A DNA stretch of 64,000 nt. Source: Candidatus Sedimenticola sp. (ex Thyasira tokunagai). Its GTDB lineage: Bacteria; Pseudomonadota; Gammaproteobacteria; Chromatiales; Chromatiaceae. Below are positions 1-8,913 of the stretch, in pieces (within the stretch, counting starts at the first letter, position 1; every line of letters begins with the position of its first letter). The stretch spans positions 1,860,598 through 1,924,597 of the forward strand of contig CP134874.1 of assembly GCA_037318855.1 (NCBI GenBank), in the 5' to 3' direction. The notes beneath the pieces are model-generated. The model was not told the DNA's origin, did not search any database, and saw only the letters and a program-made list of their open reading frames with translations. The position numbers and the translations under genes were made by a program.

Positions 1-2
1 AC

Positions 3-611
3 TTGTTGAAGCTGCGTAAAGAGTTGAAGGTGGATCGTATTCTCAATGACATGGAGTCACTGATCGAAGGCACTCTGGAGGGGGCGGAGCGGGTCAGTGA
101 TATCGTTCAGGATCTGCGCCGATACTCCGGTGGTCAGCCCGAGGCCACCAGCCGCTTTAACTTATCACAGGTGGTGGAGACTGCCGCCCGGTGGGTGGTC
201 AAGGCGTGTCGGGTGAAACCGAAGATCGACTACACAATACCGGAGGGCGTGGAACTGACCGGTAGCAAGGGAAAGATTCATCAGATTATTGTCAATCTGG
301 TACAAAATGCTGCAGATGTAATGGAGGATCAGGCTGTACCGAAACTCTGGATCAGCTGTGGTTTTGATGAGGATAACAGGGTCTGGATCAAGGTGAGAGA
401 TAACGGTCCTGGGATACCTGAAGCCCGTCTAAGTGAGGTGTTCGATCCCTTCTTTACCACCAAGCCGGTGGGCAAGGGAACCGGCCTCGGGCTCTATATC
501 AGCTATGGTCTGGCCAAGGAGATGGGTGGAGACCTGCGGGTTAGCAATCATCCTCAAGGGGGGGCTGAATTCATCCTCGAACTGCCGGGAGAGGAGATGG
601 CTGATGGCTGA
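3..611 (+). CDS. hupT: HupT-type sensor histidine kinase, C-terminal part (cut by window edge)
   Basis: This is the kinase end of a cytoplasmic histidine kinase; its 5' part lies outside the window. A DHp-like helix with a conserved DLRRYS stretch (about residue 40) is followed by a HATPase domain. The N box is [10 protein letters not shown], the G1 box DNGPGIP and the G2 box GTGLGLYIS. The stop overlaps the start of hupU by 8 bp, so the genes are translationally linked. In known H2-sensing systems HupT/HoxJ receives the signal from the HupUV regulatory hydrogenase and phosphorylates HupR/HoxA to control uptake hydrogenase genes. The HupT name rests mainly on this neighbourhood; the sensor half is not visible. 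Confidence 0.8.
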   Translation: MLKLRKELKVDRILNDMESLIEGTLEGAERVSDIVQDLRRYSGGQPEATSRFNLSQVVETAARWVVKACRVKPKIDYTIPEGVELTGSKGKIHQIIVNLVQNAADVMEDQAVPKLWISCGFDEDNRVWIKVRDNGPGIPEARLSEVFDPFFTTKPVGKGTGLGLYISYGLAKEMGGDLRVSNHPQGGAEFILELPGEEMADG

Positions 612-1611
612 CAGAAAAAATCTGCTATGGCTGCAATCGGGCGGTTGCGGCGGCTGTACCCTCTCCCTATTGGGGGCGGAGTCGCCTGACTTGCTGACAA
701 CGCTGGCGAGTGTGGGTATAGATCTGCTCTGGCACCCGGCATTGAGTGCAGCCTCCTGTAGTGAAGTGCCCAGGCTGTTGGAACAGATTGTTAACGATGA
801 GATCCCCCTGGATATTCTCTGTCTTGAGGGTTCGGTAATACGCGGCCCTGACGGTAGTGGTGCATTTCATCGTCTGGCGGGTAGCGACAAGACAATGATG
901 GTCTGGATAGAGCAGCTTGCCGCCAGAGTGGGTCAGGTGCTGGCGGTGGGTAGTTGTGCGGCGTATGGCGGCGTCACTGCCGGTGGTTGTAATCCCGGTG
1001 AAGCCTGTGGTCTGCAGTATGAGGGGAGCAGAACCGGTGGCTTGTTAGGCGCTGAGTTTGTGGGGAGCGAGGGATTGCCGGTGATTAATATTGCCGGTTG
1101 CCCAATTCACCCCAATTGGCTGACTGAAACCCTGGTGGAGATGGCCTGGGGGGAGATGAGTGCAGCGTCACTCGACGAACTGGGTAGGCCGAGAAGCTAT
1201 GCTGACCATCTGGTACACCACGGCTGTCCACGTAACGAATATTACGAGTTCAAGGCCAGCGCCGGGCTGCCATCACAGCTGGGTTGTCTGATGGAGCACC
1301 AGGGGTGTCTCGGCACCCAGGCCCATGGTGACTGTAATACCCGCTTATGGAACGGTGAGGGTTCTTGCCTGCGCGGCGGCTACGCCTGTATCAACTGTAC
1401 AGCACCGGGCTTCGAAGAGCCGGGCCACGGCTTTACCGAGACACCCAAGATTGCCGGTATCCCCATCGGCCTGCCGACGGATATGCCGAAGGCGTGGTTT
1501 GTCGCCCTGGCATCACTCTCCAAAGCCGCGACGCCGACCCGCCTGAAAGAGAATGCGGTGGCCGATCATATTGTTGTTCCTCCCACTAACCGGACTAAGG
1601 ATAAACCATGA
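604..1611 (+). CDS. hupU: Regulatory (H2-sensing) [NiFe]-hydrogenase small subunit HupU/HoxB
   Basis: This is the FeS-cluster subunit of a [NiFe] hydrogenase. I chose ATG 604 because it puts the proximal-cluster motif at residues 12-18 (SGGCGGC, Cys15 and Cys18), as in sensor hydrogenases. There is no twin-arginine signal peptide, so it acts in the cytoplasm. Further cluster cysteines are visible in VGSCAAYGG, AGCPIHPNW, HHGCPRNEYY and the C-terminal GDCNTRLWNGEGSC/ACINCTAPGF region. At 335 aa it matches the HupU family. It overlaps the kinase gene upstream and hupV downstream (ATGA), forming one operon. The lack of an export signal separates it from HupS/HyaA respiratory subunits. Confidence 0.92.
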   Translation: MADRKNLLWLQSGGCGGCTLSLLGAESPDLLTTLASVGIDLLWHPALSAASCSEVPRLLEQIVNDEIPLDILCLEGSVIRGPDGSGAFHRLAGSDKTMMVWIEQLAARVGQVLAVGSCAAYGGVTAGGCNPGEACGLQYEGSRTGGLLGAEFVGSEGLPVINIAGCPIHPNWLTETLVEMAWGEMSAASLDELGRPRSYADHLVHHGCPRNEYYEFKASAGLPSQLGCLMEHQGCLGTQAHGDCNTRLWNGEGSCLRGGYACINCTAPGFEEPGHGFTETPKIAGIPIGLPTDMPKAWFVALASLSKAATPTRLKENAVADHIVVPPTNRTKDKP

Positions 1612-3059
1612 GTCGTCGTATTGTCGGGCCTTTCAATCGGGTGGAGGGGGATCTGGAAGTGCAACTGGAGATCAGTGACGGCGAGGTGAAAAATGCCTGG
1701 GTGGTGTCGCCGATGTATCGCGGTTTTGAGCAGATTCTTCAGGGTAAAGAACCAAGGGATGCCTTGGTCTACACCCCCCGTATCTGCGGTATCTGCTCGG
1801 TATCCCAGTCGGTGGCATCGGCGCGTGCGATTGCCGATGCCCAGAAGTTGCCTATGCCGGCCAACGGTACACTCTCCCACAACCTGCTGCTGGCCAATGA
1901 GAACGCGGCGGATCACCTCACCCACTTCTACCTCTTCTTTATGCCCGACTTTGTTAATGACGTATATGCCAAAGAGCCATGGTGCGGTGCGGCCGCACAA
2001 CGTTTTAAGGCGATCAAAGGGAGTGCGATAAAAGAGTTGTTACCGGCCAGAGCCGAGTTTATGCACCTGATGGGACTGCTTGCCGGTAAGTGGCCGCATA
2101 GTCTGGCTATTCAGCCGGGGGGCAGCAGCCGCCCGATTGAAGTGCAGGAGAAGGCCAGGATTCAGGCAATACTCTATAGCTTCCGTCAATTTCTCGAGTC
2201 AACCTTGTTTGGTGATTCGCTGGAGCGGATAGTGGCACTCGACTCATCTGCAGCATTGGAGAGCTGGACCACAGAGGGGACAGCTCAAAGCAGCGACTTC
2301 CGCCACTTTCTTCATATCTCAGCGGCCCTTGGTCTGGAGAGGCTGGGGCGTGCCGCTGATCGCTTTATGAGTTACGGTGCCTATCGCGACCACAAGGGAG
2401 AGCCACTGTTTGCTGAAGGCAGTTGGGATGGGCGGCTGGGTGAGGTCGATCACCAACAGATAACCGAAGACCTTTCTCATAGCTGGATGCGCCATCAAGC
2501 CGAGCCCAAGCACCCTTATGAAGGGATCACCCTGCCGGATGCAGAAGCAGAGGGCGGATATAGCTGGTGTAAGGCACCGCGAATGGCGGGTGAAGTGATG
2601 GAGGTGGGTGCGCTGGCAAGGCAGCAGGTGGCCGGTCATCCGCTGATAAGAGATCTGGTTCAACAGAGTGGCGGCAACGTCCGCAACCGGGTCATTGCCC
2701 GTCTGCTGGAGGTCGCACGGCTTGTTATCGCCATGGAGCAGTGGAGCCGTGAACTGACACCCAAAGAGCCTTTCTGCTACAACGCCCCCATGCCCAAGGA
2801 TGCCGTCGGTTGCGGCCTGGTGGAAGCGGCACGGGGTGGTCTCGGTCACTGGATAAAGATCAAGAAGGGGCGCATTCTCAACTACCAGATCATTGCCCCC
2901 ACCACCTGGAACTTCTCACCCCGTGATGCAGGGGGAACGCCCGGCGCGCTGGAGCAGGCGCTGGTCGGTGCAACCGTTAGGGAAGGGGAGGTTGATCCTG
3001 TCTCGGTACAACATATCGTGAGATCGTTTGATCCTTGTATGGTCTGTACCGTGCATTAG
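1608..3059 (+). CDS. hupV: Regulatory (H2-sensing) [NiFe]-hydrogenase large subunit HupV/HoxC
   Basis: This is the catalytic NiFe subunit. The N-terminal nickel motif RICGIC (Cys60, Cys63) and the C-terminal motif DPCMVCTVH (Cys477, Cys480, His483) supply the four Ni ligands. The protein ends exactly at that last histidine. It therefore lacks the C-terminal peptide that maturation proteases remove from respiratory hydrogenases, which is a hallmark of the regulatory HupV/HoxC group. Start ATG 1608 overlaps the hupU stop. With HupU it should bind H2 in the cytoplasm and signal to the kinase encoded just upstream. No uptake hydrogenase or hupR gene is visible here, so the regulated genes lie elsewhere, probably upstream. 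Confidence 0.93.
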   Translation: MSRRIVGPFNRVEGDLEVQLEISDGEVKNAWVVSPMYRGFEQILQGKEPRDALVYTPRICGICSVSQSVASARAIADAQKLPMPANGTLSHNLLLANENAADHLTHFYLFFMPDFVNDVYAKEPWCGAAAQRFKAIKGSAIKELLPARAEFMHLMGLLAGKWPHSLAIQPGGSSRPIEVQEKARIQAILYSFRQFLESTLFGDSLERIVALDSSAALESWTTEGTAQSSDFRHFLHISAALGLERLGRAADRFMSYGAYRDHKGEPLFAEGSWDGRLGEVDHQQITEDLSHSWMRHQAEPKHPYEGITLPDAEAEGGYSWCKAPRMAGEVMEVGALARQQVAGHPLIRDLVQQSGGNVRNRVIARLLEVARLVIAMEQWSRELTPKEPFCYNAPMPKDAVGCGLVEAARGGLGHWIKIKKGRILNYQIIAPTTWNFSPRDAGGTPGALEQALVGATVREGEVDPVSVQHIVRSFDPCMVCTVH

Positions 3060-3274
3060 ATATAGGTTTTATCTCTACACCGGCTGAGCTCTATCAGCTG
3101 CAACAGTCTCAGCTGTCAGCACTGGAGCGGATGGGGGAGAAATCTGCATCTAATTTGATCCAAGCGCTGGCGAAGAGCAAGGCGACTACCCTCGGTCGCT
3201 TCCTCTTCGCCTTGGGTATCAGAGAAGTGGGCGAGACCACCGCTCAGTCGCTGACACGCCGCTACGGTGATCTT
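3059..3274 (+). pseudogene. Fragment of NAD-dependent DNA ligase (LigA), helix-hairpin-helix region
   Basis: The translation of this stretch reads like the HhH region of LigA. Recognisable pieces are STPAELYQL, LERMGEKSASNLIQAL and GRFLFALGIREVGETTAQ. The match begins immediately after the hupV stop and stops abruptly after about 72 codons; the following sequence is unrelated. Adenylation, OB-fold and BRCT parts are absent, so it is not functional. It is a duplicated or recombined ligA scrap rather than the housekeeping gene, which must be elsewhere. The open frame could begin at an ATG inside hupV, but nothing supports real translation. Confidence 0.75.
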
Positions 3275-3417
3275 GTACTGGCAAGGGGAGCCGGTTCACA
3301 GTATCACTGCCTTTACATGTGTGAGATCTAAAACCTCAGGTAGAGAATTCGTGAGCTACTGTTCGCTATGAATCGGCTAGACTGATAACAGCAGCGAGCT
3401 GTTTTCAGGAGATTCGC

Positions 3418-4743
3418 ATGACCGAAGATGAGTCTACCGATCAAACTCCCCGCGACGGTGATAAGACCGACGTTGAGGCTAGAGTGCGCCCCCAGCGGCA
3501 ACACCTGGTCTCTGAGCTTTTGGAGATTATCCGGGAGCGTGAGGAGCTGGCCGATGAGATGCAGGATTACCCTCTGGAGGTGGATGGACTGTTGCGTGAT
3601 GCATTGCGTGAGGGCGCTACCGATATTCATCTGGACCCCCGCCGTCAAGGACTATTGGTACGTATGCGTATTGACGGCATTGTGCTGGACGCCACACTGC
3701 TAAATCATGATCAGGCTACCCGTCTCATCAACCAGTTCAAGAGCATGGTGCAACTCAGCCCGGTGACCCACTTTCTCCCGGAAGAGGGGCGGGCCGGCTA
3801 CGATCTTGATGGGGAGAGCCTAAGCCTGCGCTTGACAGAAATTCCCTGCCTCAACGGCAACAAGATCAATGTCCGTCTTTTTCGTCACCAGCCGGCACCT
3901 CACCAGTTGGATCAGCTCGGTCTTCACGAGAAGGCGCTTGAAGATCTGCAGGAGTGGATTGGTAATATCAGTGGCATGCTGTTGGTGTGCGGTCCGGCAG
4001 GGAGTGGAAAGACCACCACACTCTACGCCCTACTGCATCAGTTAAGACTGCATGAGATCAATGTGGTGACAATCGAAGATCCTGTGGAGTATGAGATCGA
4101 CGGCATTAACCATATGCAGGTCGATCAACAGCATGGATTGGATTTCGCCAGTGGCCTGCAGGCAATTTTACGGCTTGACCCCGACTATTTGATGCTGGGC
4201 GAGATCCGTGATGCCGCTTCTGCACACGCCGCCCTTGCTGCGGCTGCCAGCGGCCATCCATTGATGAGCACACTACACAGCCGTGATGCCGTGGGGGTGG
4301 TTGATGCGCTGAGAAATATGGGGCTGAACGGTCACGATATCTCGGCCAATCTGATGCTGGTTTTGGCCCAACGCCTGGTGCGGATGCTCTGTCCCCACTG
4401 TAAGAGCGAAGAGCCTCCCACTGAGGAGGAGCGGCAGTGGTTGCAACTGCTGGGGCGGGAGGTGCCGGAGCGGGTGAGTCGCGCCAATGGCTGTGGTAGC
4501 TGCAAAGGGTTGGGCTACCTTGGTCGTACGGGCGTTTTTGAGGTTTGGCGTAGCGATCCCGATGAGTATGAGATGATACTCGAAGGGGCGGATCGCCGTA
4601 CCCTCTATCGTCATCTTGCCCAGCGTAACCACCGATTTCTTTTGGACGATGGTCTGACTAAGGTGGCGCAAGGGATAACCACACTCTCCGAGCTGCGTGG
4701 CATGGGCGGCTTCAGTGCGCTTCCTGCAGTTGATCGCGACTAA
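3418..4743 (+). CDS. GspE/PilB-family secretion/pilus ATPase (type II/IV), short form
   Basis: This is an AAA+ traffic ATPase that would power a type II secretion or type IV pilus-like machine. Visible features are Walker A GPAGSGKTT (residues 192-200), a Walker B/aspartate-box region (LDPDYLMLGEIRD), a histidine box (STLHSRDA) and a zinc-binding tetracysteine set (Cys325, Cys328, Cys359, Cys362). At 441 aa it is shorter than PilB/GspE (about 500-570 aa) because most of the N1 domain is missing. A good ribosome site (CAGGAG) precedes ATG 3418. No pilus or secretion genes surround it, so it is an orphan whose partner machine cannot be named from this window. Confidence 0.85.
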   Translation: MTEDESTDQTPRDGDKTDVEARVRPQRQHLVSELLEIIREREELADEMQDYPLEVDGLLRDALREGATDIHLDPRRQGLLVRMRIDGIVLDATLLNHDQATRLINQFKSMVQLSPVTHFLPEEGRAGYDLDGESLSLRLTEIPCLNGNKINVRLFRHQPAPHQLDQLGLHEKALEDLQEWIGNISGMLLVCGPAGSGKTTTLYALLHQLRLHEINVVTIEDPVEYEIDGINHMQVDQQHGLDFASGLQAILRLDPDYLMLGEIRDAASAHAALAAAASGHPLMSTLHSRDAVGVVDALRNMGLNGHDISANLMLVLAQRLVRMLCPHCKSEEPPTEEERQWLQLLGREVPERVSRANGCGSCKGLGYLGRTGVFEVWRSDPDEYEMILEGADRRTLYRHLAQRNHRFLLDDGLTKVAQGITTLSELRGMGGFSALPAVDRD

Positions 4744-4752
4744 AGCTCGCAG

Positions 4753-4905
4753 TTAAAGCCTCTCCAGCTGTTTCAGGATCTCTGCAGGCTCCATTCGTTG
4801 GGTGTAGTCGGCATCAATGAAACTGTACCGGATCACTCCATCACTACCGATGATGTAGGTTGCCGGTACCGGCAGTTGATCCAAGCCATGCCTCCGCTCA
4901 ATGCC
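4753..4905 (-). pseudogene. C-terminal fragment of an AhpC/TSA (peroxiredoxin-like) protein
   Basis: On the minus strand about 50 codons read GLDQLPVPATYIIG, then SDGVIRYSFIDADYT and PAEILKQLERL before a stop at 4753. This is the typical tail of AhpC/TSA-type thioredoxin-fold proteins. The frame is closed by a stop just upstream (about 4906) and the catalytic N-terminal half is missing. The DNA between this fragment and 5118 contains a 97-codon open frame that I do not recognise; it may be inserted sequence that broke the gene. Confidence 0.65.
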
Positions 4906-5118
4906 TTAGCGAGGATCCATGCTGTAGGCAGCTCTTGTCGTTCAATTTGTTGGCTTTGACTATAGTTCACCCTTAAACGAGATGAATTTTCACCATGAAT
5001 AGAGCAGGACAATAACTCTATGGATTTTGAATGGGTTGCCATAGCACCGGGATGAGTAAAGGGGTCAAAGCCCTTAACACAATTGCCTCTTACCTGGGCA
5101 GTGCAGCCAATCATCCTG

Positions 5119-5880
5119 CTAATCACCCTTTTCGTCCTTCGCTTTTAGCAGTGGTTTAATCAGATCCATGGGTAGGGGAAATACCAGGGTGTGGGTCTTG
5201 TCCCCTGCGATCTCGGTTAAGGTCTCGAGGTAACGCAGCTGGATGGCCTGGGGCTGCTCGGCCAGAATCCTGGCCGCCTCCACCAACTTTTCAGCCGCCT
5301 GCTGTTCGCCCTGGGCGTGGATGATCTTAGCGCGGCGGGAGCGTTCCGCCTCGGCCTGTCTGGCGATGGCGCGAATCATGCTGTCGTCCAGGTCGACATG
5401 CTTAAGCTCCACGTTGGAGACCTTGATGCCCCAGGCATCGGTCTGTTCGTCGAGGATGGCACGCACGTCGTCATTGAGCCGCTCCCGCTCGGCCAGCATC
5501 TCATCCAGCTCATGCTGGCCGAGGACAGAACGGAGGGTGGTCTGGGCCAGTTCACTGGTGGCGAGCATGAAGTCCTCCACCTGGATGATGGCCTTCTCCG
5601 GATCGAGCACCCGAAAGTAGACCACCGCGTTGACCTTGACCGAGACGTTGTCGCGCGAGATGACGTCCTGGGTCGGCACGTCCAAGACGATGGTGCGCAG
5701 GTCCACCCGCACCATCTGCTGGATCACCGGGATGATGACGATCAGGCCGGGCCCCTTCACTTGCCAGAAGCGCCCAAGCAAAAAGACCACCCCGCGCTGA
5801 TACTCGCGCAGTATCTTCAGTGCAGAGACGAGAAAGAGTATAACCAGAACAGCGATGATCCCCCAGATTTGCAGCATCAT
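5119..5880 (-). CDS. Slipin (stomatin-like SPFH/band-7 membrane protein)
   Basis: This is a 253-aa SPFH-domain protein. An N-terminal hydrophobic helix (about residues 3-22) anchors it in the inner membrane. The band-7 domain follows ([39 protein letters not shown]), then an alanine/glutamate-rich coiled helix ([19 protein letters not shown]). Its start overlaps the end of the upstream nfeD gene by 4 bp (ATGA). The NfeD-slipin pair is a well known conserved operon; in archaeal homologues the NfeD serine protease cleaves the slipin C-terminus. The likely role is in membrane microdomain organisation or membrane stress, but the substrate in bacteria is uncertain. Confidence 0.92.
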   Translation of the reverse strand: MMLQIWGIIAVLVILFLVSALKILREYQRGVVFLLGRFWQVKGPGLIVIIPVIQQMVRVDLRTIVLDVPTQDVISRDNVSVKVNAVVYFRVLDPEKAIIQVEDFMLATSELAQTTLRSVLGQHELDEMLAERERLNDDVRAILDEQTDAWGIKVSNVELKHVDLDDSMIRAIARQAEAERSRRAKIIHAQGEQQAAEKLVEAARILAEQPQAIQLRYLETLTEIAGDKTHTLVFPLPMDLIKPLLKAKDEKGD

Positions 5881-7235
5881 GATACTTTCTCCTCTATTGG
5901 CGTGACTTGCAGTACCAGCCCATCCCGGCCGGTGACCCGTACCCGTTGATGTTTATGCAGGGAGCAGTCCGCTCGCGCTGCCCAGATCTCGCCATGTACC
6001 CGCACCTCACCCTGGTCGGTAAAGTCAGCGATGACACTCCCGGTGGCGCCCAGTAACTCCTCGCCGCCACTCACCACCGGCCGGCGCCGTGACTCCAGAG
6101 CCATGCCCACTACCACCACCAAGAGCACGGCACTGGCCACTGCCACGGTGAAGATCAGCGGCAGAGAGATGCCATAACCGGGCAGATCGGTATCGATGAG
6201 GATCAGTGAACCGAAGACAAAGGCGATGACGCCACCGACCCCCAGAGCACCAAAGCTGGGAACGAAGGCTTCGGCCATCATCAAGGCAATGGCCAGTATG
6301 ATCAGGGCGACGCCGGCGTAGTTGACCGGCAGTATATGGAAGGCATAGAGGGCCAGCAGCAGGGCGATGGCGCCCGCCGTCCCCGGCAAGAGGGCGCCGG
6401 GATTGGCAAACTCGTAGATCAGGCCGTAGATGCCGACCAGCATGAGGATGTAGGCGACGTTGGGATTGCTGATGATAGAGAGCAGTCGGCTTCGCCAGTC
6501 GGGCTCGATCAGGGTCAGCCGCAGATCCCTGGTCGCCAGGATGATGCTGCCCGATCCCAGTCGCACCTCTCGGCCGTCCAACTGCCTGAGCAGATCGACC
6601 TGATCTTCTGCGATGAGGTCAATCACCCCCAGCTCCAGCGCCTCCTGGGCAGATAGGCTCTCACCTTGACGTACCGCCAGTTCCACCCATTCGGAGTTGC
6701 GCCCACGCAGACGCGCCAGACTGCGAAGATAGGCGGTGGCGTCATTGATCAGCTTGCGCTCCCCGGCGCTCTTCGGCTTAGCTGGCGCATCCGCTTCATC
6801 GCCGCTTTCGTCGGGCTTATCGACCTTGGGAAGGCCGCCCAGCGTGACCGGGGTTGCGGCACCGAGATTGGTGCCCGGTGCCATCGCCGCTACATGGCTG
6901 GCGTAGAGAATGTAGGTGCCGGCACTGGCCGCCCGCGCCCCCCCGGGAGCGACATAGCCGACCACGGGGATAGAGGAGGCAAGGAGACGCTTGATGATGG
7001 CGCGCATCGAAGTGTCAAGGCCACCCGGGGTATCCATGCGTAGCACGACCAGTGCAACCGCTTCCTCCTCGGCCCGATCCAGAACGCGGTCGACATAGTC
7101 CGCCGTGGCTGGACCTATAGCCCCTTCAACATCCAGGACGATGCCTCTCGCACCGCCTTCTTCGGCGGCACCCATAGGGCCTGCGAAGAGCAGCAGGGAG
7201 AGCAGCAGTAAATGGTACAAAGCCGGTTTGCGCAT
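5877..7235 (-). CDS. nfeD: NfeD-family membrane-bound serine protease (ClpP class)
   Basis: This 452-aa protein begins with a signal peptide (residues 1-23, [18 protein letters not shown]). A ClpP-like protease domain follows ([15 protein letters not shown]; nucleophile Ser104 in RAASAGTY; likely general base Lys161). Between about residues 136 and 160 lies a charged insertion rich in Asp, Glu, Lys and Ala. About four to five membrane helices follow (residues roughly 245-380), and then a C-terminal NfeD OB-fold domain ([23 protein letters not shown]). It is the long NfeD1b type and is co-transcribed with the slipin gene downstream. The predicted role is processing of the slipin partner on the outer face of the inner membrane. 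Confidence 0.92.
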   Translation of the reverse strand: MRKPALYHLLLLSLLLFAGPMGAAEEGGARGIVLDVEGAIGPATADYVDRVLDRAEEEAVALVVLRMDTPGGLDTSMRAIIKRLLASSIPVVGYVAPGGARAASAGTYILYASHVAAMAPGTNLGAATPVTLGGLPKVDKPDESGDEADAPAKPKSAGERKLINDATAYLRSLARLRGRNSEWVELAVRQGESLSAQEALELGVIDLIAEDQVDLLRQLDGREVRLGSGSIILATRDLRLTLIEPDWRSRLLSIISNPNVAYILMLVGIYGLIYEFANPGALLPGTAGAIALLLALYAFHILPVNYAGVALIILAIALMMAEAFVPSFGALGVGGVIAFVFGSLILIDTDLPGYGISLPLIFTVAVASAVLLVVVVGMALESRRRPVVSGGEELLGATGSVIADFTDQGEVRVHGEIWAARADCSLHKHQRVRVTGRDGLVLQVTPIEEKVS

Positions 7236-7392
7236 CAGTTAACTCCAGCATCCCTGGGAAGTTCTGAGTCACTCTGGGTAGGCTTGGTTGTGGAGTAGAA
7301 ACCTTTGCACCAAGGTACAAAACGCAGGTAACAGACCACAGCGGCCAATGTTTGCAGTGCAGATTCGGACGTTCTGACCGCAAAGAGAATGC

Positions 7393-7629
7393 CTATGACT
7401 TGTTAATAAGTTCTCTACAAACAAGCTTAGTCCATCTCTCTTGTTCTGTCCCAAAGGACGCGGGCGCGAGGCGCACCAGCATGGCAGGCAGGTTGATATC
7501 CACACCGGTGGAAAAGTAGACCCAGGCAGGGAAGCGGGGATTGATCTTGACGAGATGGATACGGTCACCTTCCACGCGGCACTCCATCTCCAGGACGCCG
7601 CACCAATGGATCAGGTGATAGGCGCGCGC
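7393..7629 (-). pseudogene. ATP-grasp protein fragment
   Basis: About 78 codons resemble the metal-binding end of an ATP-grasp fold (AYHLIHWCGVLEMEC, then HLVKINPRFPAWVY). The family normally has an INPRFP motif with an acidic residue before it; here Lys replaces that glutamate. No N-terminal ATP-binding region is present in frame. The adjacent stretch to about 7748 encodes, in another frame, a second unrecognised piece (contains FPEVDRLFGVPQPEKYHTEI). That may be part of the same gene after a frameshift. I treat it as a decayed remnant. Confidence 0.55.
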
Positions 7630-7771
7630 CTACTTTGAGTGCCAGTAATAGATGTTGGCCAGTATCTATTTCAGTGTGGTATTTCTCTGGTTGTGGTACA
7701 CCGAACAAGCGATCTACTTCCGGGAATATAATCTCGTTAAAGTCTGACCCTTATTATTTGCTTTTATTGTC

Positions 7772-8302
7772 TCATAACCTCTGGGCAGCACTGTTGGCAA
7801 GCTCCTTCAGCAACTCAAACTGGGGTGATCCTTCTTTAATATTCAGTCTAACCGGAGATAAGGTCACCATATAATCATCCTTCACAATGCCGAAAATTGC
7901 CAAGCCGCTGGCGATTCCATACTCAGGATTCTCTTGCTGAATGGCTGCCGCAGCCTGACCACTCAATCCCTCCACATCAATCACTCGATAACCATCTCCC
8001 ATATCGATACTGCTCCGCACGCTTGCAGGAGCGGACAAGACTTGAAGAATCAGGCTGGAAATCCCTTCAGCGGGCCACACACACCCTTGGATATTAGGCG
8101 TCGGTGAACTGACTCCTCCCGGACCAGGAGATTCGGTAAACAGACCATCCACCTCTTCCTGTGTGAGGAGGCTGCAAGCATCGACTGCCTCAGTCTTTTT
8201 TTCCACCATCGTCTCAGAAGTTTTTTCACTATTATCACAAGCAGAAAGGATTGGCAGCATCACAAAGAACATCGCAGTAAGAAAAATTTTAGACTTCTTC
8301 AT
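7772..8302 (-). CDS. Putative lipoprotein, DUF3558-like
   Basis: This 176-aa protein has a lipoprotein signal peptide with lipobox LSAC (Cys22), so it should be an anchored periplasmic lipoprotein. After a short polar linker comes DACSLLTQEEV, the typical opening of DUF3558-like domains, and one later cysteine (GCVWPAEG) that could pair with it. The rest is a compact alpha/beta domain without catalytic motifs. It is a single gene with no operon partner. Function is unknown; DUF3558 proteins are mostly uncharacterised cell-envelope proteins. Confidence 0.75.
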   Translation of the reverse strand: MKKSKIFLTAMFFVMLPILSACDNSEKTSETMVEKKTEAVDACSLLTQEEVDGLFTESPGPGGVSSPTPNIQGCVWPAEGISSLILQVLSAPASVRSSIDMGDGYRVIDVEGLSGQAAAAIQQENPEYGIASGLAIFGIVKDDYMVTLSPVRLNIKEGSPQFELLKELANSAAQRL

Positions 8303-8913
8303 TGGGGTTTCTCATAATTAAAAAAGGGCAGTAATTATTCAATACTATGCCGTAACTGTTCAGATTGCCCCTAAAACTCGTCAGTTCAAGGCGCAAAATA
8401 TGAGTTTACAAGTGTAAATGATCATTCCCGGTCAGTTGTCCCCGCTGGAGTCTCACATATCAAGCTCCACTCACCGGTCGACACCACCTCTATGATTAAG
8501 GCAAAGTCAATCGAAAGGAACGACAGGGATGTCCGTCTGCGCTGCTCAACGCCACCAACAGCCAACCCCCGAAACCTGCGTATACCAGCGCCGAAGGCCA
8601 GATCCCCCTTACCTATCATCCGGTCCCGGATATAGCCTGAGAGATTGTTAAGAATGTTAGGCTGGGTTTCTGTTGCTTGTATAGGACACAGTTGCTTGTA
8701 TGCGTACGAAAAATTGTGGAATATACGGCCTGGAACCATAATCGGGCTTATGTGAAAAGGGAGGTTGCCGGGCTTTTGGGTATGCTGATGGCCCAAGGCG
8801 CCGGCCGCATCTGCTGACAGCAAATTCCTATCCCTTTCGGGTCATTGTCCACTAAATTTTCCCGGAATATTGTTATGGTAGAACAAGTCATCAGTGTTCC
8901 TGGGGGGAATTCC
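8303..8913. other. Intergenic stretch without a supported gene
   Basis: These 610 bases separate the divergent lipoprotein gene and the unknown plus-strand gene. Open frames exist on both strands, but none has a ribosome site or a family I recognise. A 10-bp direct repeat (GTTGCTTGTA) occurs twice near 8672-8702. The stretch may hold remnants of a mobile element, but I cannot identify it. Confidence 0.4.

Noticed and set aside
4833..5126. 97-codon minus-strand frame between the AhpC/TSA fragment and slipin
   Set aside because: It overlaps both the peroxiredoxin fragment in another frame and the slipin 3' end, and I see no family or ribosome site; noted only as unexplained DNA.
5317..5949. 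210-codon plus-strand frame over the slipin gene
   Set aside because: It mirrors the slipin coding strand and shows Asp/His-rich shadow composition.
8422..8823. 133-codon minus-strand frame in the 8.3-8.9 kb gap
   Set aside because: No start signal, no recognisable family and odd composition; left as unsupported.
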